Positions 1 to 5,880 of a stretch of 7,776 nt of DNA are shown one piece after another; the stretch's first letter is position 1, and every line of letters starts with the position of its first letter. The notes under the pieces were generated by a model that was not told the DNA's origin, made no database searches, and worked only from the letters and a program-made list of their open reading frames with translations. The stretch is from Planctomycetota bacterium (GTDB lineage: Bacteria; Planctomycetota; Phycisphaerae; WQYP01). The position numbers and the translations under genes are program-made. The stretch is from NCBI GenBank assembly GCA_021828925.1, contig JAJZCT010000144.1:1-7776 (forward strand), read 5' to 3'.

Positions 1-46
1 TTCTTGCGTGTGTCGATGGAATGGTTCCGCAGGAGTTGAAAATATC

Positions 47-1021
47 ATGGCCAGAATTGGTGTAGCACAAATGCGTGAGGGGGATGTGATTGATCAGCCT
101 TTTCTGATCTCCGGCAAACAAATGGGTAATACCGTCAGCAATAAGCTGTATCTTAAGGCCACGTGCGCTGACGCCACCGGCGAAGTGCATTGTCGGATGT
201 GGAATATATCCAAGGACGTTTACGAAAAACTTCCTGCCAAGGGTTTTGTGCACGTGCGTGGGCGCGTGGAAAGTTATCAGGGCCATCTCCAACTGGTGGC
301 TGAAAGCGTTGTCCCGATCACAGATACCAATAAGCTGGATCTGGGCCACTTTATAAAAAAGACCCAGAAAAATATTCCGACCATGGCGGCGAGACTTCGG
401 GAAATATTATCCGGCATTAAAGACAAAGATCTTACCGCATTGGTCCATAGTTTCCTTGATGATAAAGAATTCATGACGCGGTTCAGTCTCGCGCCGGCAG
501 CGCAATCCATGCACCACGCCTGGCTGGGCGGATTACTGGAACATACGCTAAGCTTGCTTGAACTTTCAGTGGTAATCTGCCCGCGCTATCCGGATATTGA
601 CCAGGACCTGATTCTCGCCGGGCTGTTCCTTCATGACATTGGAAAAACCGCGGAACTTTCTTATGAGTTCATGTTTGATTACACCGATATGGGTAAGCTC
701 GTGGGCCATATTGCCTTGGGAACGCTGTGGATTAATCAGCGGGCGGCGGTGCTATCTGAAAAACAGGGGCGGCCGTTTCGGCAGGACTTGTTAATGGTCC
801 TGCAGCACATTATCCTTTCGCACCATGGTTTACCGGAATTTGGTGCCGCCGTTCTACCCAAAACCCCGGAGGCCATTCTGGTCAATCTAATTGATAACTT
901 GGATGCTAAAACACAAATGGCCCTCGATGCCGTCGCCGCGCCAACTGAAGATTCCACCTGGACGGAATATAAAAAAGCCTTCAGCACCAGCTTGTATCGG
1001 CCCTCCATTACGCAGCAGTGA
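47..1021 (+). CDS. YhaM-like 3'-5' exoribonuclease (OB-fold + HD domain)
   Basis: The 324-residue product has the two-part architecture of the YhaM family, cytoplasmic 3'-5' exonucleases acting on RNA and single-stranded DNA (B. subtilis YhaM is about 314 residues). Residues ~15-95 form an OB-fold nucleic-acid-binding domain (LYLKATCADATGEVHCRMWN, then FVHVRGRVESYQGHLQL). Residues ~150-290 form an HD metal-dependent phosphohydrolase domain: H166 in GGLLEHTL, the HD pair H196-D197 in LFLHDIGK, H221 in VGHIALG, H259-H260 in LSHHG and D283 in NLIDNLDAK. All expected metal ligands appear present. I chose the ATG at 47, not the in-frame ATG at 8, because AGGAG lies at 31-35 and the family begins close to this point. 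It converges on the metalloregulator gene with a 184-base gap. The family is confident; the exact substrate is inferred. Confidence 0.9.
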   Translation: MARIGVAQMREGDVIDQPFLISGKQMGNTVSNKLYLKATCADATGEVHCRMWNISKDVYEKLPAKGFVHVRGRVESYQGHLQLVAESVVPITDTNKLDLGHFIKKTQKNIPTMAARLREILSGIKDKDLTALVHSFLDDKEFMTRFSLAPAAQSMHHAWLGGLLEHTLSLLELSVVICPRYPDIDQDLILAGLFLHDIGKTAELSYEFMFDYTDMGKLVGHIALGTLWINQRAAVLSEKQGRPFRQDLLMVLQHIILSHHGLPEFGAAVLPKTPEAILVNLIDNLDAKTQMALDAVAAPTEDSTWTEYKKAFSTSLYRPSITQQ

Positions 1022-1033
1022 TGGACAGTAGCC

Positions 1034-1049
1034 CGACGCGAAAGCGTCG
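1034..1049. terminator. Perfect hairpin between convergent genes, possible terminator
   Basis: CGACGC and GCGTCG form a 6-bp perfect stem closed by a GAAA tetraloop, 13 bases after the nuclease stop codon. No T-tract follows on either strand, so a classical intrinsic terminator is not shown. It may act as a 3' end-stabilising hairpin or as part of a bidirectional termination region. Further hairpins follow: 1072-1086 (GCGGA/TCCGC), 1106-1116 (CGCA/TGCG) and 1155-1176 (GCGGCA/TGCCGC). No gene is credible in 1022-1205. Confidence 0.3.
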
Positions 1050-1205
1050 CGGCTGGATGCGAAATACCCCCGCGGAGAAAGTCCGCATGCCCGCTGGGCA
1101 CGCACCGCATTATGCGCCACGGATGGATCGCATCATGATTGCGGATCACATTTCGCGGCAAACTCAACGCTGCCGCATGGAGCTGATGACCTACGTGACG
1201 GCCGG

Positions 1206-1901
1206 TCACGATCGTTTTCCGCGTCTCTTGCCCGTGGCAGCACAAGGCCGCACCAGAAATTTCGCCGCCGCCGTCATGGACAGTATCACTGGTTGTTGAC
1301 CATTCGGCCGTGCGGAAATGGCACCGGCCTGGGGGTTGTTGTGTTCAATAATCACAGCGGCCTTGGGTACCAAGCCGCTGGTTTGCGCAAATCGCAAAAA
1401 TTCGGAGCTTTGATCCATAATCCTGACAATCACGGTTCTACTGCCGGTCTGTAATTCGGCCAAGCTGCATAATTCCGGGGCCTCCACTTTTCCGGCAGAC
1501 GAGGGAATAGGATCACCGTGTGGATCCACCGACGGGTGTCCCAGTAATAAATCCATACGCGCCAGAACCGTTTCAGAAATGACGTGCTCGAGTTCCTCCG
1601 CTTCGCCGTGCGCGTCCGACCAGTCAATTCCCAGAACCTCAACGAGAAACAACTCCAGCAGACGGTGACGGCGCAAAACGTGTAGCGCCAGTTGCTCGCC
1701 GGCCCGGGTAAGCCGCACGCCGGCGCGCGGGGTATATTTTGCCAGACCGGAATCCGCAATGGCCTTGACCATGGTGGTGGCGGTTCCGGCGGTTACACCC
1801 ACGAGGGCCGCCAGCTTTCCCATCGATACATACTTGCCGCGCGACTCCTGCTGTTGCAGCCACAGTTGCTTGAGGTAATTTTCGATGGTTCTGCTGGCCA
1901 T
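1206..1901 (-). CDS. DtxR/MntR-family metal-dependent transcriptional repressor
   Basis: This 231-residue protein is a DtxR-superfamily repressor that binds DNA when loaded with divalent metal. Residues ~5-65 are the winged helix-turn-helix (MGKLAALVGVTAGTATTMVK carries the recognition region). Residues ~70-140 are the metal-binding and dimerisation domain, and ~150-220 look like the C-terminal SH3/FeoA-like domain of long members. Ligand positions coincide with DtxR numbering: H79, E83, H98, E102, E105, H106. Position 102 is Glu as in manganese MntR (Cys in iron-sensing DtxR/IdeR). However, positions equivalent to B. subtilis MntR D8 and E11 are N8 and K11, so the metal is uncertain. The open frame extends to 2204, but residues before MASRTIENYL do not resemble the family, so I place the start at 1901; its ribosome binding site is weak. 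It is divergent from the NRAMP transporter, its likely target. Confidence 0.9.
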   Translation of the reverse strand: MASRTIENYLKQLWLQQQESRGKYVSMGKLAALVGVTAGTATTMVKAIADSGLAKYTPRAGVRLTRAGEQLALHVLRRHRLLELFLVEVLGIDWSDAHGEAEELEHVISETVLARMDLLLGHPSVDPHGDPIPSSAGKVEAPELCSLAELQTGSRTVIVRIMDQSSEFLRFAQTSGLVPKAAVIIEHNNPQAGAISARPNGQQPVILSMTAAAKFLVRPCAATGKRRGKRS

Positions 1902-1997
1902 GCGTGGAAGTCCATAAACCCAAAATCCCGCTCGCACAAGCGTCCAGTGTATGATCCGTGATTGCCGCACGAAAAGCAAGCGGGCCATTCGAATAGC

Positions 1998-2019
1998 ATA
2001 GTTTGAGTAGTCAAAGTAT
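1998..2019. promoter_or_regulatory. Candidate metalloregulator operator O1
   Basis: This 22-bp near-palindrome is built of the arms ATAGTTTGAGT and AGTCAAAGTAT. All positions pair symmetrically except two G/G pairs, so 18 of 22 bases agree with the reverse complement. Its right end overlaps TATACT on the minus strand (2020-2015), a possible -10 box for the regulator gene, which would allow autoregulation. The site lies between a DtxR-type gene and its probable target, where such operators are usually found. The sequence is not one I can match to a published MntR or DtxR box. Confidence 0.5.
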
Positions 2020-2032
2020 AAGGCATGAGCAC

Positions 2033-2048
2033 TCAAACTATAGCTTGA
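2033..2048. promoter_or_regulatory. Candidate metalloregulator operator O2 over the -35 box
   Basis: TCAAACTATAGCTTGA is a 16-bp palindrome with one mismatched pair. It overlaps the TTGACA -35 box at 2045-2050, so a bound repressor would block the transporter promoter. Its left part shares the 11-base element ACTCAAACTAT (2031-2041), which is the exact inverse of ATAGTTTGAGT at 1998-2008 in O1. The two copies form a perfect 11-bp inverted repeat with a 22-base spacer, a repeat distance of 33 bp, about three helical turns. Confidence 0.5.
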
Positions 2049-2075
2049 CAACGGGGTGGCGGCATCGTATATAGT
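2045..2075 (+). promoter_or_regulatory. Sigma-70-type promoter for the NRAMP transporter
   Basis: A perfect -35 box TTGACA (2045-2050) is followed after 17 bases by TATATA (2068-2073). TATAGT at 2070-2075 is an alternative -10 with 19-base spacing. Transcription would start near 2080, leaving a leader of roughly 155-160 bases before the transporter start. I see no yybP-ykoY manganese riboswitch signature in that leader. Of the 336 non-coding bases from 1902 to 2237, the rest holds only the operators and the leader ORF described separately. Confidence 0.6.
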
Positions 2076-2192
2076 TAAACCATGGGATTGCGGACCGACC
2101 GTCCTCATCCGCCGACTGAATCGCCGCAATGGTGTTCCAGGGGCGTTCGTGGTGCGTGGCGGTTGCAATGGCGCGGTGATGGAGGATTTAAA

Positions 2193-2222
2193 ATGTGTTT
2201 GCAACGGGATAAAAGCGATTGA
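2193..2222 (+). CDS. Nine-codon leader ORF upstream of the transporter
   Basis: The strongest ribosome binding site in this leader, GGAGGA at 2181-2186, sits 6 bases before an ATG at 2193. The short frame encodes MCLQRDKSD and stops at TGA 2220-2222, 15 bases before the transporter ATG. That ATG is in the same frame and lacks a good Shine-Dalgarno sequence of its own. The leader ORF could therefore couple translation into the transporter. Alternatively it is the old N-terminus of the transporter cut off by one TGA codon. Real translation is unproven. Confidence 0.35.
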   Translation: MCLQRDKSD

Positions 2223-2237
2223 AAGTGCTTTCTAAAT

Positions 2238-3668
2238 ATGAGCGGAATGAATCAAAGTTCAGAATCAAGTGAATCCGAATTTATCGCTTCGCCTGCCTCA
2301 TCTGGAGGCTCGCCGGCACACCCGGGCAATTGCGCTGATCCTCTGACGGGGGAGGATATTTCCCGGGCGCGTGATCGCCTGGCTGTCGCCAAGGCCCGCA
2401 GCCTTGCACAACAACATAAGCCTTGGCGCTGGATGCGGCTTTTATGGCTGCTGGCCGGGCCCGGAGTTCTGGTATTCCTGGGAGAAAATGACGCCCCGAG
2501 CATGTTGTCCTATGCCGCCACCGGATCGCAATTCGGTATCGGATTTTTTCTTCCGTTTATCCTCGTAACGTTTATGGCGGGCTGGATTGTTCAGGAAATG
2601 ACCGTGCGCCTGGGTTCAGTGACTCATCGGGGTCATGCCGAATTAATATTTGACCGATTCGGTCCTTTCTGGGGCTTTTTTTCCATGGCGGATCTGATGC
2701 TGGGAAATTTTCTCACGCTTGTAACGGAATTCATCGGAATCCGCGCCGGGTTGGGTTATTTTGGGGTGCCGCCGCTGGTGGCAGTGGGCGGGGCCATTGC
2801 GCTTATTCTGGCGGTCACCATGACGCATCGCTATTGGACATGGGAACGCATCCTGCTTGGCCTTGCCCTGTTCAACGGACTGTTTGTTCCGGTAGCGCTG
2901 ATGACCCATCCCGACTGGCCTGCGGTGGGACATGCGTTTATTACCTTTGGCCCGTTACCCGGCGGCCTGGGTTCACAAAATATTCTTCTGATGATGGCCG
3001 ATATCGGTGCTACCGTCACGCCTTGGATGCTGTTTTTTCAGCAGGGGGCCACCACCGATAAAGGGATGCAGCCCGCGGATGTAGGATTTGGGCGGTGGGA
3101 CACATCCATTGGGACACTTCTGGCGGCCTTATTTGGTATAGCTGTGGTGTTGGCCACAGTCCCGCTTTATACGCATGGGATCAGCACGGAAAATTATCAA
3201 GGAGCTCAGTTTGCCCAGGCCTTGCAGCCCTACGTCGGCAAGCTTGGTTCAACTCTCTTTGCCTTGGGCCTTGTGGAAGCGGGCCTGGTGGCGGCCATCA
3301 GCATCTCCACGTCATCCGGCTATGCCTTTGGTGAAGTTATGCACCATGCCCATAGTCTCAATCGTAGCCTCAAAGAGGCGTGGCCATTTTATCTCGCACT
3401 GCTTGGTTCGGCGATCGCCGCAGGGGCGATTGTCTTAATTCCCCATGCCCCCTTGGAGTTTGTTGTGCTGATCGTCAACGTCATCGCGGTGCTGGCGATG
3501 CCGCCGGCGTTGCTTTTTCTGCTGCTGCTGGTCAATGATCGTGAAGTGATGGGTGAAAGTGTCAATGGCCTATGGCTTAATATCGCGGGCATTACCGTGA
3601 CGGTGCTGCTGATTATCGCGGGCCTGGGTTATGGTGTAAGCACTGTGTTTCCCAAATTGCTCTCCTAA
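2238..3668 (+). CDS. NRAMP-superfamily divalent metal transporter, non-canonical metal site
   Basis: This 476-residue inner-membrane protein has the NRAMP/SLC11 fold: about 70 polar, Ser-rich N-terminal residues, then roughly 11 membrane segments. TM1 carries GENDAPSM (residues 82-89) where canonical NRAMPs have DPGN, so the metal-binding Asp is kept (D85) but the Asn is S88. TM6 carries ATVTPW (258-263) where canonical members have AxxMPH, so the selective Met becomes T261 and the His W263. Loss of that Met is known to relax selectivity towards Mg/Ca in NRAMPs, and NRAMP-related magnesium transporters also lack it; the substrate here is thus uncertain, and I assign no mntH symbol. Start: ATG 2238 has a poor ribosome binding site (see the leader ORF); M4 at 2247, preceded by GAGCGGA, is an alternative. 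It is divergent from the DtxR-family repressor and is followed after 12 bases by a small membrane protein gene. Confidence 0.9.
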   Translation: MSGMNQSSESSESEFIASPASSGGSPAHPGNCADPLTGEDISRARDRLAVAKARSLAQQHKPWRWMRLLWLLAGPGVLVFLGENDAPSMLSYAATGSQFGIGFFLPFILVTFMAGWIVQEMTVRLGSVTHRGHAELIFDRFGPFWGFFSMADLMLGNFLTLVTEFIGIRAGLGYFGVPPLVAVGGAIALILAVTMTHRYWTWERILLGLALFNGLFVPVALMTHPDWPAVGHAFITFGPLPGGLGSQNILLMMADIGATVTPWMLFFQQGATTDKGMQPADVGFGRWDTSIGTLLAALFGIAVVLATVPLYTHGISTENYQGAQFAQALQPYVGKLGSTLFALGLVEAGLVAAISISTSSGYAFGEVMHHAHSLNRSLKEAWPFYLALLGSAIAAGAIVLIPHAPLEFVVLIVNVIAVLAMPPALLFLLLLVNDREVMGESVNGLWLNIAGITVTVLLIIAGLGYGVSTVFPKLLS

Positions 3669-3680
3669 GGATTTTGCACC

Positions 3681-3917
3681 ATGAACACCAATCTAAAACC
3701 TGATAATCAAAACGTGAAAAGCACGGAGCTTTCTCAACGCCATGATGTAGTGCGTTCTCTCTTGGAAGAAGATCAGCTTGTGGCTTTCAAGCAGCGCACG
3801 CGTTTCGGGCGGCGTAAGTTCTCACCGGCTTTAAAAGTTCTCCTCTGGGCCTTGCGTATTTATGTCATCGTGATGTTAGTGATCGTCATTATCCAAATTG
3901 TCCGAACCTTGCATTAA
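3681..3917 (+). CDS. Small single-span membrane protein, unknown function
   Basis: I do not recognise this 78-residue protein. Residues 1-48 are polar and charged, with a basic stretch (FKQRTRFGRRKF) next to the membrane. Residues ~50-74 form one hydrophobic helix (LLWALRIYVIVMLVIVIIQI), and the tail is very short. The positive-inside rule predicts a cytoplasmic N-terminus. The start is supported by AAGGA at 3667-3671, 9 bases upstream and overlapping the stop codon of the transporter gene, so the two genes are almost certainly co-transcribed and perhaps translationally coupled. An accessory or regulatory subunit of the transporter is a reasonable guess from position alone. No clear terminator hairpin follows. 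Confidence 0.75.
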   Translation: MNTNLKPDNQNVKSTELSQRHDVVRSLLEEDQLVAFKQRTRFGRRKFSPALKVLLWALRIYVIVMLVIVIIQIVRTLH

Positions 3918-4020
3918 AAAAAGCCCGCAGCGTATAGCGAACATCTGCCTATAGCCGATACCGATACCCGGCCTGCAGCACTGACAACTTTTACGAATGC
4001 CTTTATTCTCAGTCTCTACC

Positions 4021-4036
4021 TTTACAGCATTTTGAT
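4021..4036 (+). promoter_or_regulatory. Kdp-like TTTACA motif upstream of the TIM-barrel gene
   Basis: TTTACAGCATTTTGAT here matches TTTACAGCATCTTGAT at 5622-5637 in the kdp promoter region at 15 of 16 bases. A further TTTACG lies at 3990-3995, 31 bases upstream, the same spacing as between two kdp copies. The motif is 135 bases before the TIM-barrel start codon. The gap 3918-4170 is otherwise non-coding, and I could not settle a -35/-10 pair in it. It is probably a regulator binding site or a shared promoter element. Confidence 0.4.
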
Positions 4037-4170
4037 GCCACGGCGGTTAAAATCATCTGATGTGCTACGCCATGGCTATCTGGCCTTACCGCCGGTTCTT
4101 GACGACATGACGTAAATTTAGCGCAATTGCGGAGCGACACGTGGCACGCATCTGTCAGGAGATTTATTAA

Positions 4171-5520
4171 ATGGATAATCCGCACAGCCACCCATCGGGA
4201 ATTGAAGATGAAGGATATTCCGCAAGCGGACGGCGCCACTTCCTCCTGTCGTCATTGGCGACAATGGCGTTATTGTCCCGCAATTCAAAGAAACGGCGAG
4301 CATCGCTTTCCACGCCGCCCGTGCGATTTAAGCAGGATCGATTCTGCATCAGCTTCTGGGTGGATCCGCCGGCCGGCGCGGAAATGGAAGCGCATTATGC
4401 CCAACTTGCGGCGGCCAACTTCACGGTGGCCTTGGGAAGTTTTGGAGCCAATACACCCGCAACAGATCGCCAACAATTGGACTTGTGTCAGAAATACGGG
4501 TTGAAGGCGCTGGTGTTCTTACCGGGTTATGAGGAGGGTGCGGTACAGGGCGCTGCGGATATTCATGCGATCAGGCAAGCGGATAAATTTCCGAATTATC
4601 CGGCGTGCTGGGGATATACACTTCACGACGAACCCAATGCGCGCATGTTTCCCAGCCTTCGATACATGGTTAATCATCTGCGCCGAGTACGCGCGGGAAA
4701 GCTGGGATTCGTCAACCTGCTTCCGGCGTATGCCAGCCCCGCACAATTGGGAACGCCCACCTACGAACAATATGTCAAGCGATATGTGCGGGAAGTAAAC
4801 CCGGATGTGCTTTGCGTGGACTACTACCCGATGATGAAACCCCACGTGGATGGAAGACCCGGGTACTGCTCCAATCTCGCCATATTACGTAAATATGCGC
4901 TGCGGCAAAATATTCCCTTCTGGAATTTTTTCAATGCCATGCCCTTTGGTCCCTTCAGCGATCCCACCGAGGCTCAGATACGTTGGCAAATCTACACGTC
5001 CCTTGCGTATGGGGCAAAAGGGGTGCTTTATTTCTGTTACTGGACTCCCGCAGGCCCAGTGTTTCGTCGCGGGGGTGCCTTGATCAGCGCGGACGGCAAA
5101 CCCACACGCCACTATCGTCAGGCACGCAGCATTAATGCCCGTTTGAAACATCTGGGGCCGACACTGATGCAGTTGACCAGCGAGGCTGTGTACCGGATTT
5201 CGCCTGGCACCAATCCGGCAGCCGTTCTCCGCGCATCACCGCTCAAAAGCCTGACCCCGGGAGATTATCTGATCGGGGTTTTCAAACACAGCGACGGCAG
5301 AATCGCCGTGTTGCTGAATAACTACAGTTATTGTTACAGCGCCTGGCCGACGGTGGAGTTCGCCGCCCCGCGTCACAACATCACCGAGCTTAATCCGAAG
5401 ACGGGTAAAGAGATACCCGTTGTGGACGCCAGTCCCGGAATGCCGGGATTGCAGATTTCCCTTGGTGCCGCCGAGGGGAGATTATTTTTAATCCGTCCAC
5501 CCGCGAACAAACAGCGGTAG
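4171..5520 (+). CDS. Tat-exported TIM-barrel glycoside-hydrolase-like protein
   Basis: The 449-residue product starts with a twin-arginine type signal: SGRRHFLLSSLATMALLS at residues 19-36, with R21-R22 and a hydrophobic core. No clear AxA cleavage site follows, only a basic stretch, so it may stay anchored. Residues ~55-310 resemble the (beta/alpha)8 barrel of beta-galactosidase (GH42)-like and related glycosidases: NFTVALGS, YGLKALVFLPGY, the WGYTLHDEPNA strand end with E154 as probable acid/base, then LGFVNLLPAY, PDVLCVDYYPM, IPFWNFFNA and GAKGVLYFCYWTP. Residues ~330-445 look like a beta-sandwich (IAVLLNNYSY, ELNPKTGKEIPV, GRLFLIRPP). I cannot see a Glu at the expected nucleophile position in IPFWNFFNA, so activity and family are open. 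AGGAG at 4157-4161, 9 bases upstream, supports the start. It appears to be monocistronic. Confidence 0.7.
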   Translation: MDNPHSHPSGIEDEGYSASGRRHFLLSSLATMALLSRNSKKRRASLSTPPVRFKQDRFCISFWVDPPAGAEMEAHYAQLAAANFTVALGSFGANTPATDRQQLDLCQKYGLKALVFLPGYEEGAVQGAADIHAIRQADKFPNYPACWGYTLHDEPNARMFPSLRYMVNHLRRVRAGKLGFVNLLPAYASPAQLGTPTYEQYVKRYVREVNPDVLCVDYYPMMKPHVDGRPGYCSNLAILRKYALRQNIPFWNFFNAMPFGPFSDPTEAQIRWQIYTSLAYGAKGVLYFCYWTPAGPVFRRGGALISADGKPTRHYRQARSINARLKHLGPTLMQLTSEAVYRISPGTNPAAVLRASPLKSLTPGDYLIGVFKHSDGRIAVLLNNYSYCYSAWPTVEFAAPRHNITELNPKTGKEIPVVDASPGMPGLQISLGAAEGRLFLIRPPANKQR

Positions 5521-5589
5521 AATGCCGTGATTGAAAGCCGCCATCCAGCGTCCCGGTGCATCCCGTGCCGGTGCGGCGCGCTATAAAGT

Positions 5590-5658
5590 TTTACAAAATC
5601 TTTACATCTTTGACCTGTATTTTTACAGCATCTTGATATCGCTCCGGATACCTTTACA
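5590..5658 (+). promoter_or_regulatory. kdp control region with four phased TTTACA repeats
   Basis: TTTACA occurs four times on the plus strand, at 5590-5595, 5601-5606, 5622-5627 and 5653-5658. The start-to-start steps are 11, 21 and 31 bases, close to one, two and three DNA turns, so all copies face one side of the helix. Known KdpE operators upstream of kdp operons are T-rich with TTTACA-like elements, so a KdpE-type response regulator site is a good inference. Possible core promoter boxes (TTGACC 5610-5615, TTGATA 5633-5638) are weak, as expected for an activator-dependent promoter. No terminator for the preceding gene is evident in 5521-5589. Confidence 0.5.
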
Positions 5659-5701
5659 GGTATGCAACGCGAAAGGCGCGTGCCTGAAAAGGAGTTTGCT
5701 C

Positions 5702-5791
5702 ATGGACATGTTATACCTCGGAGCCATGATTTTACTGGCCATTCTTACATGGCTACTGGTGAAGCTATGTGAATATTTAGGAGATCGATGA
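5702..5791 (+). CDS. Small membrane peptide at the head of the kdp operon
   Basis: This 29-residue peptide is one hydrophobic helix (LYLGAMILLAILTWLLVKLC) with a short polar tail EYLGDR. The ATG at 5702 follows AAGGAG (5689-5694) with 7-base spacing, the best ribosome binding site in the operon; the longer open frame back to 5531 runs through the promoter region and is not coding. Its stop codon overlaps the start of kdpF. Similar tiny membrane ORFs, often with a TW.LV.LCE-like pattern, are known just before kdpF in other bacteria, with unknown role. A KdpF-like stabilising part in the Kdp complex is possible but unproven. Confidence 0.7.
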   Translation: MDMLYLGAMILLAILTWLLVKLCEYLGDR

Positions 5792-5880
5792 TGAGTATTA
5801 TGGATTTCATCGGCTTGGTGCTGGCGGGAGCGATTCTGATTTACCTGATTATCGCAATGCTTTTTCCGGAGAAGTTTTAA
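5791..5880 (+). CDS. kdpF: KdpF, small subunit of the K+-transporting ATPase
   Basis: The 29-residue product is a single membrane helix (FIGLVLAGAILIYLIIAMLF) ending in PEKF, the typical KdpF C-terminus; E. coli KdpF is also 29 residues. KdpF packs against KdpA and stabilises the KdpFABC complex in the inner membrane. Two adjacent ATGs are possible, at 5788 and 5791. I prefer 5791 because AGGAG at 5779-5783 then has 7-base spacing. The start overlaps the preceding stop codon (TGATG) and the stop overlaps the kdpA start (TAATG), showing tight translational coupling. Confidence 0.88.
   Translation: MSIMDFIGLVLAGAILIYLIIAMLFPEKF

Noticed and set aside
1070..1100. GGAGAAAGTCC resembles the GAGGAAAGTCC motif of RNase P RNA
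   Set aside because: Only 9 of 11 bases agree, the flanking helices do not fit, and there is no room for the rest of the RNA before the regulator gene.
1018..1299. 93-codon plus-strand open frame after the nuclease gene
   Set aside because: It starts with GTG overlapping the nuclease stop, has no recognisable domain, and runs 94 bases antisense into the well-supported regulator gene. Its content looks like non-coding sequence with hairpins.
1902..2204. 101-residue N-terminal extension of the regulator frame
   Set aside because: It would run through the operators and promoter and has no family resemblance; the conserved N-terminus begins at 1901.
2080..2237. Possible manganese (yybP-ykoY) riboswitch in the transporter leader
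   Set aside because: The conserved core sequences of that class are not visible, although the leader is long enough.
4035..4115. 26-codon open frame beginning within the TTTACA motif region
   Set aside because: It has no ribosome binding site, no hydrophobic or known pattern, and overlaps the likely control region.
5537..5577. GCCGC/GCGGC stem as terminator of the TIM-barrel gene
   Set aside because: The stem is 5 bp with a 31-base loop and no T-tract follows, so support is too weak.
5531..5701. N-terminal part of the 86-codon frame ending at 5791
   Set aside because: It covers the phased TTTACA repeats and the ribosome binding site; the ATG at 5702 is the supported start.
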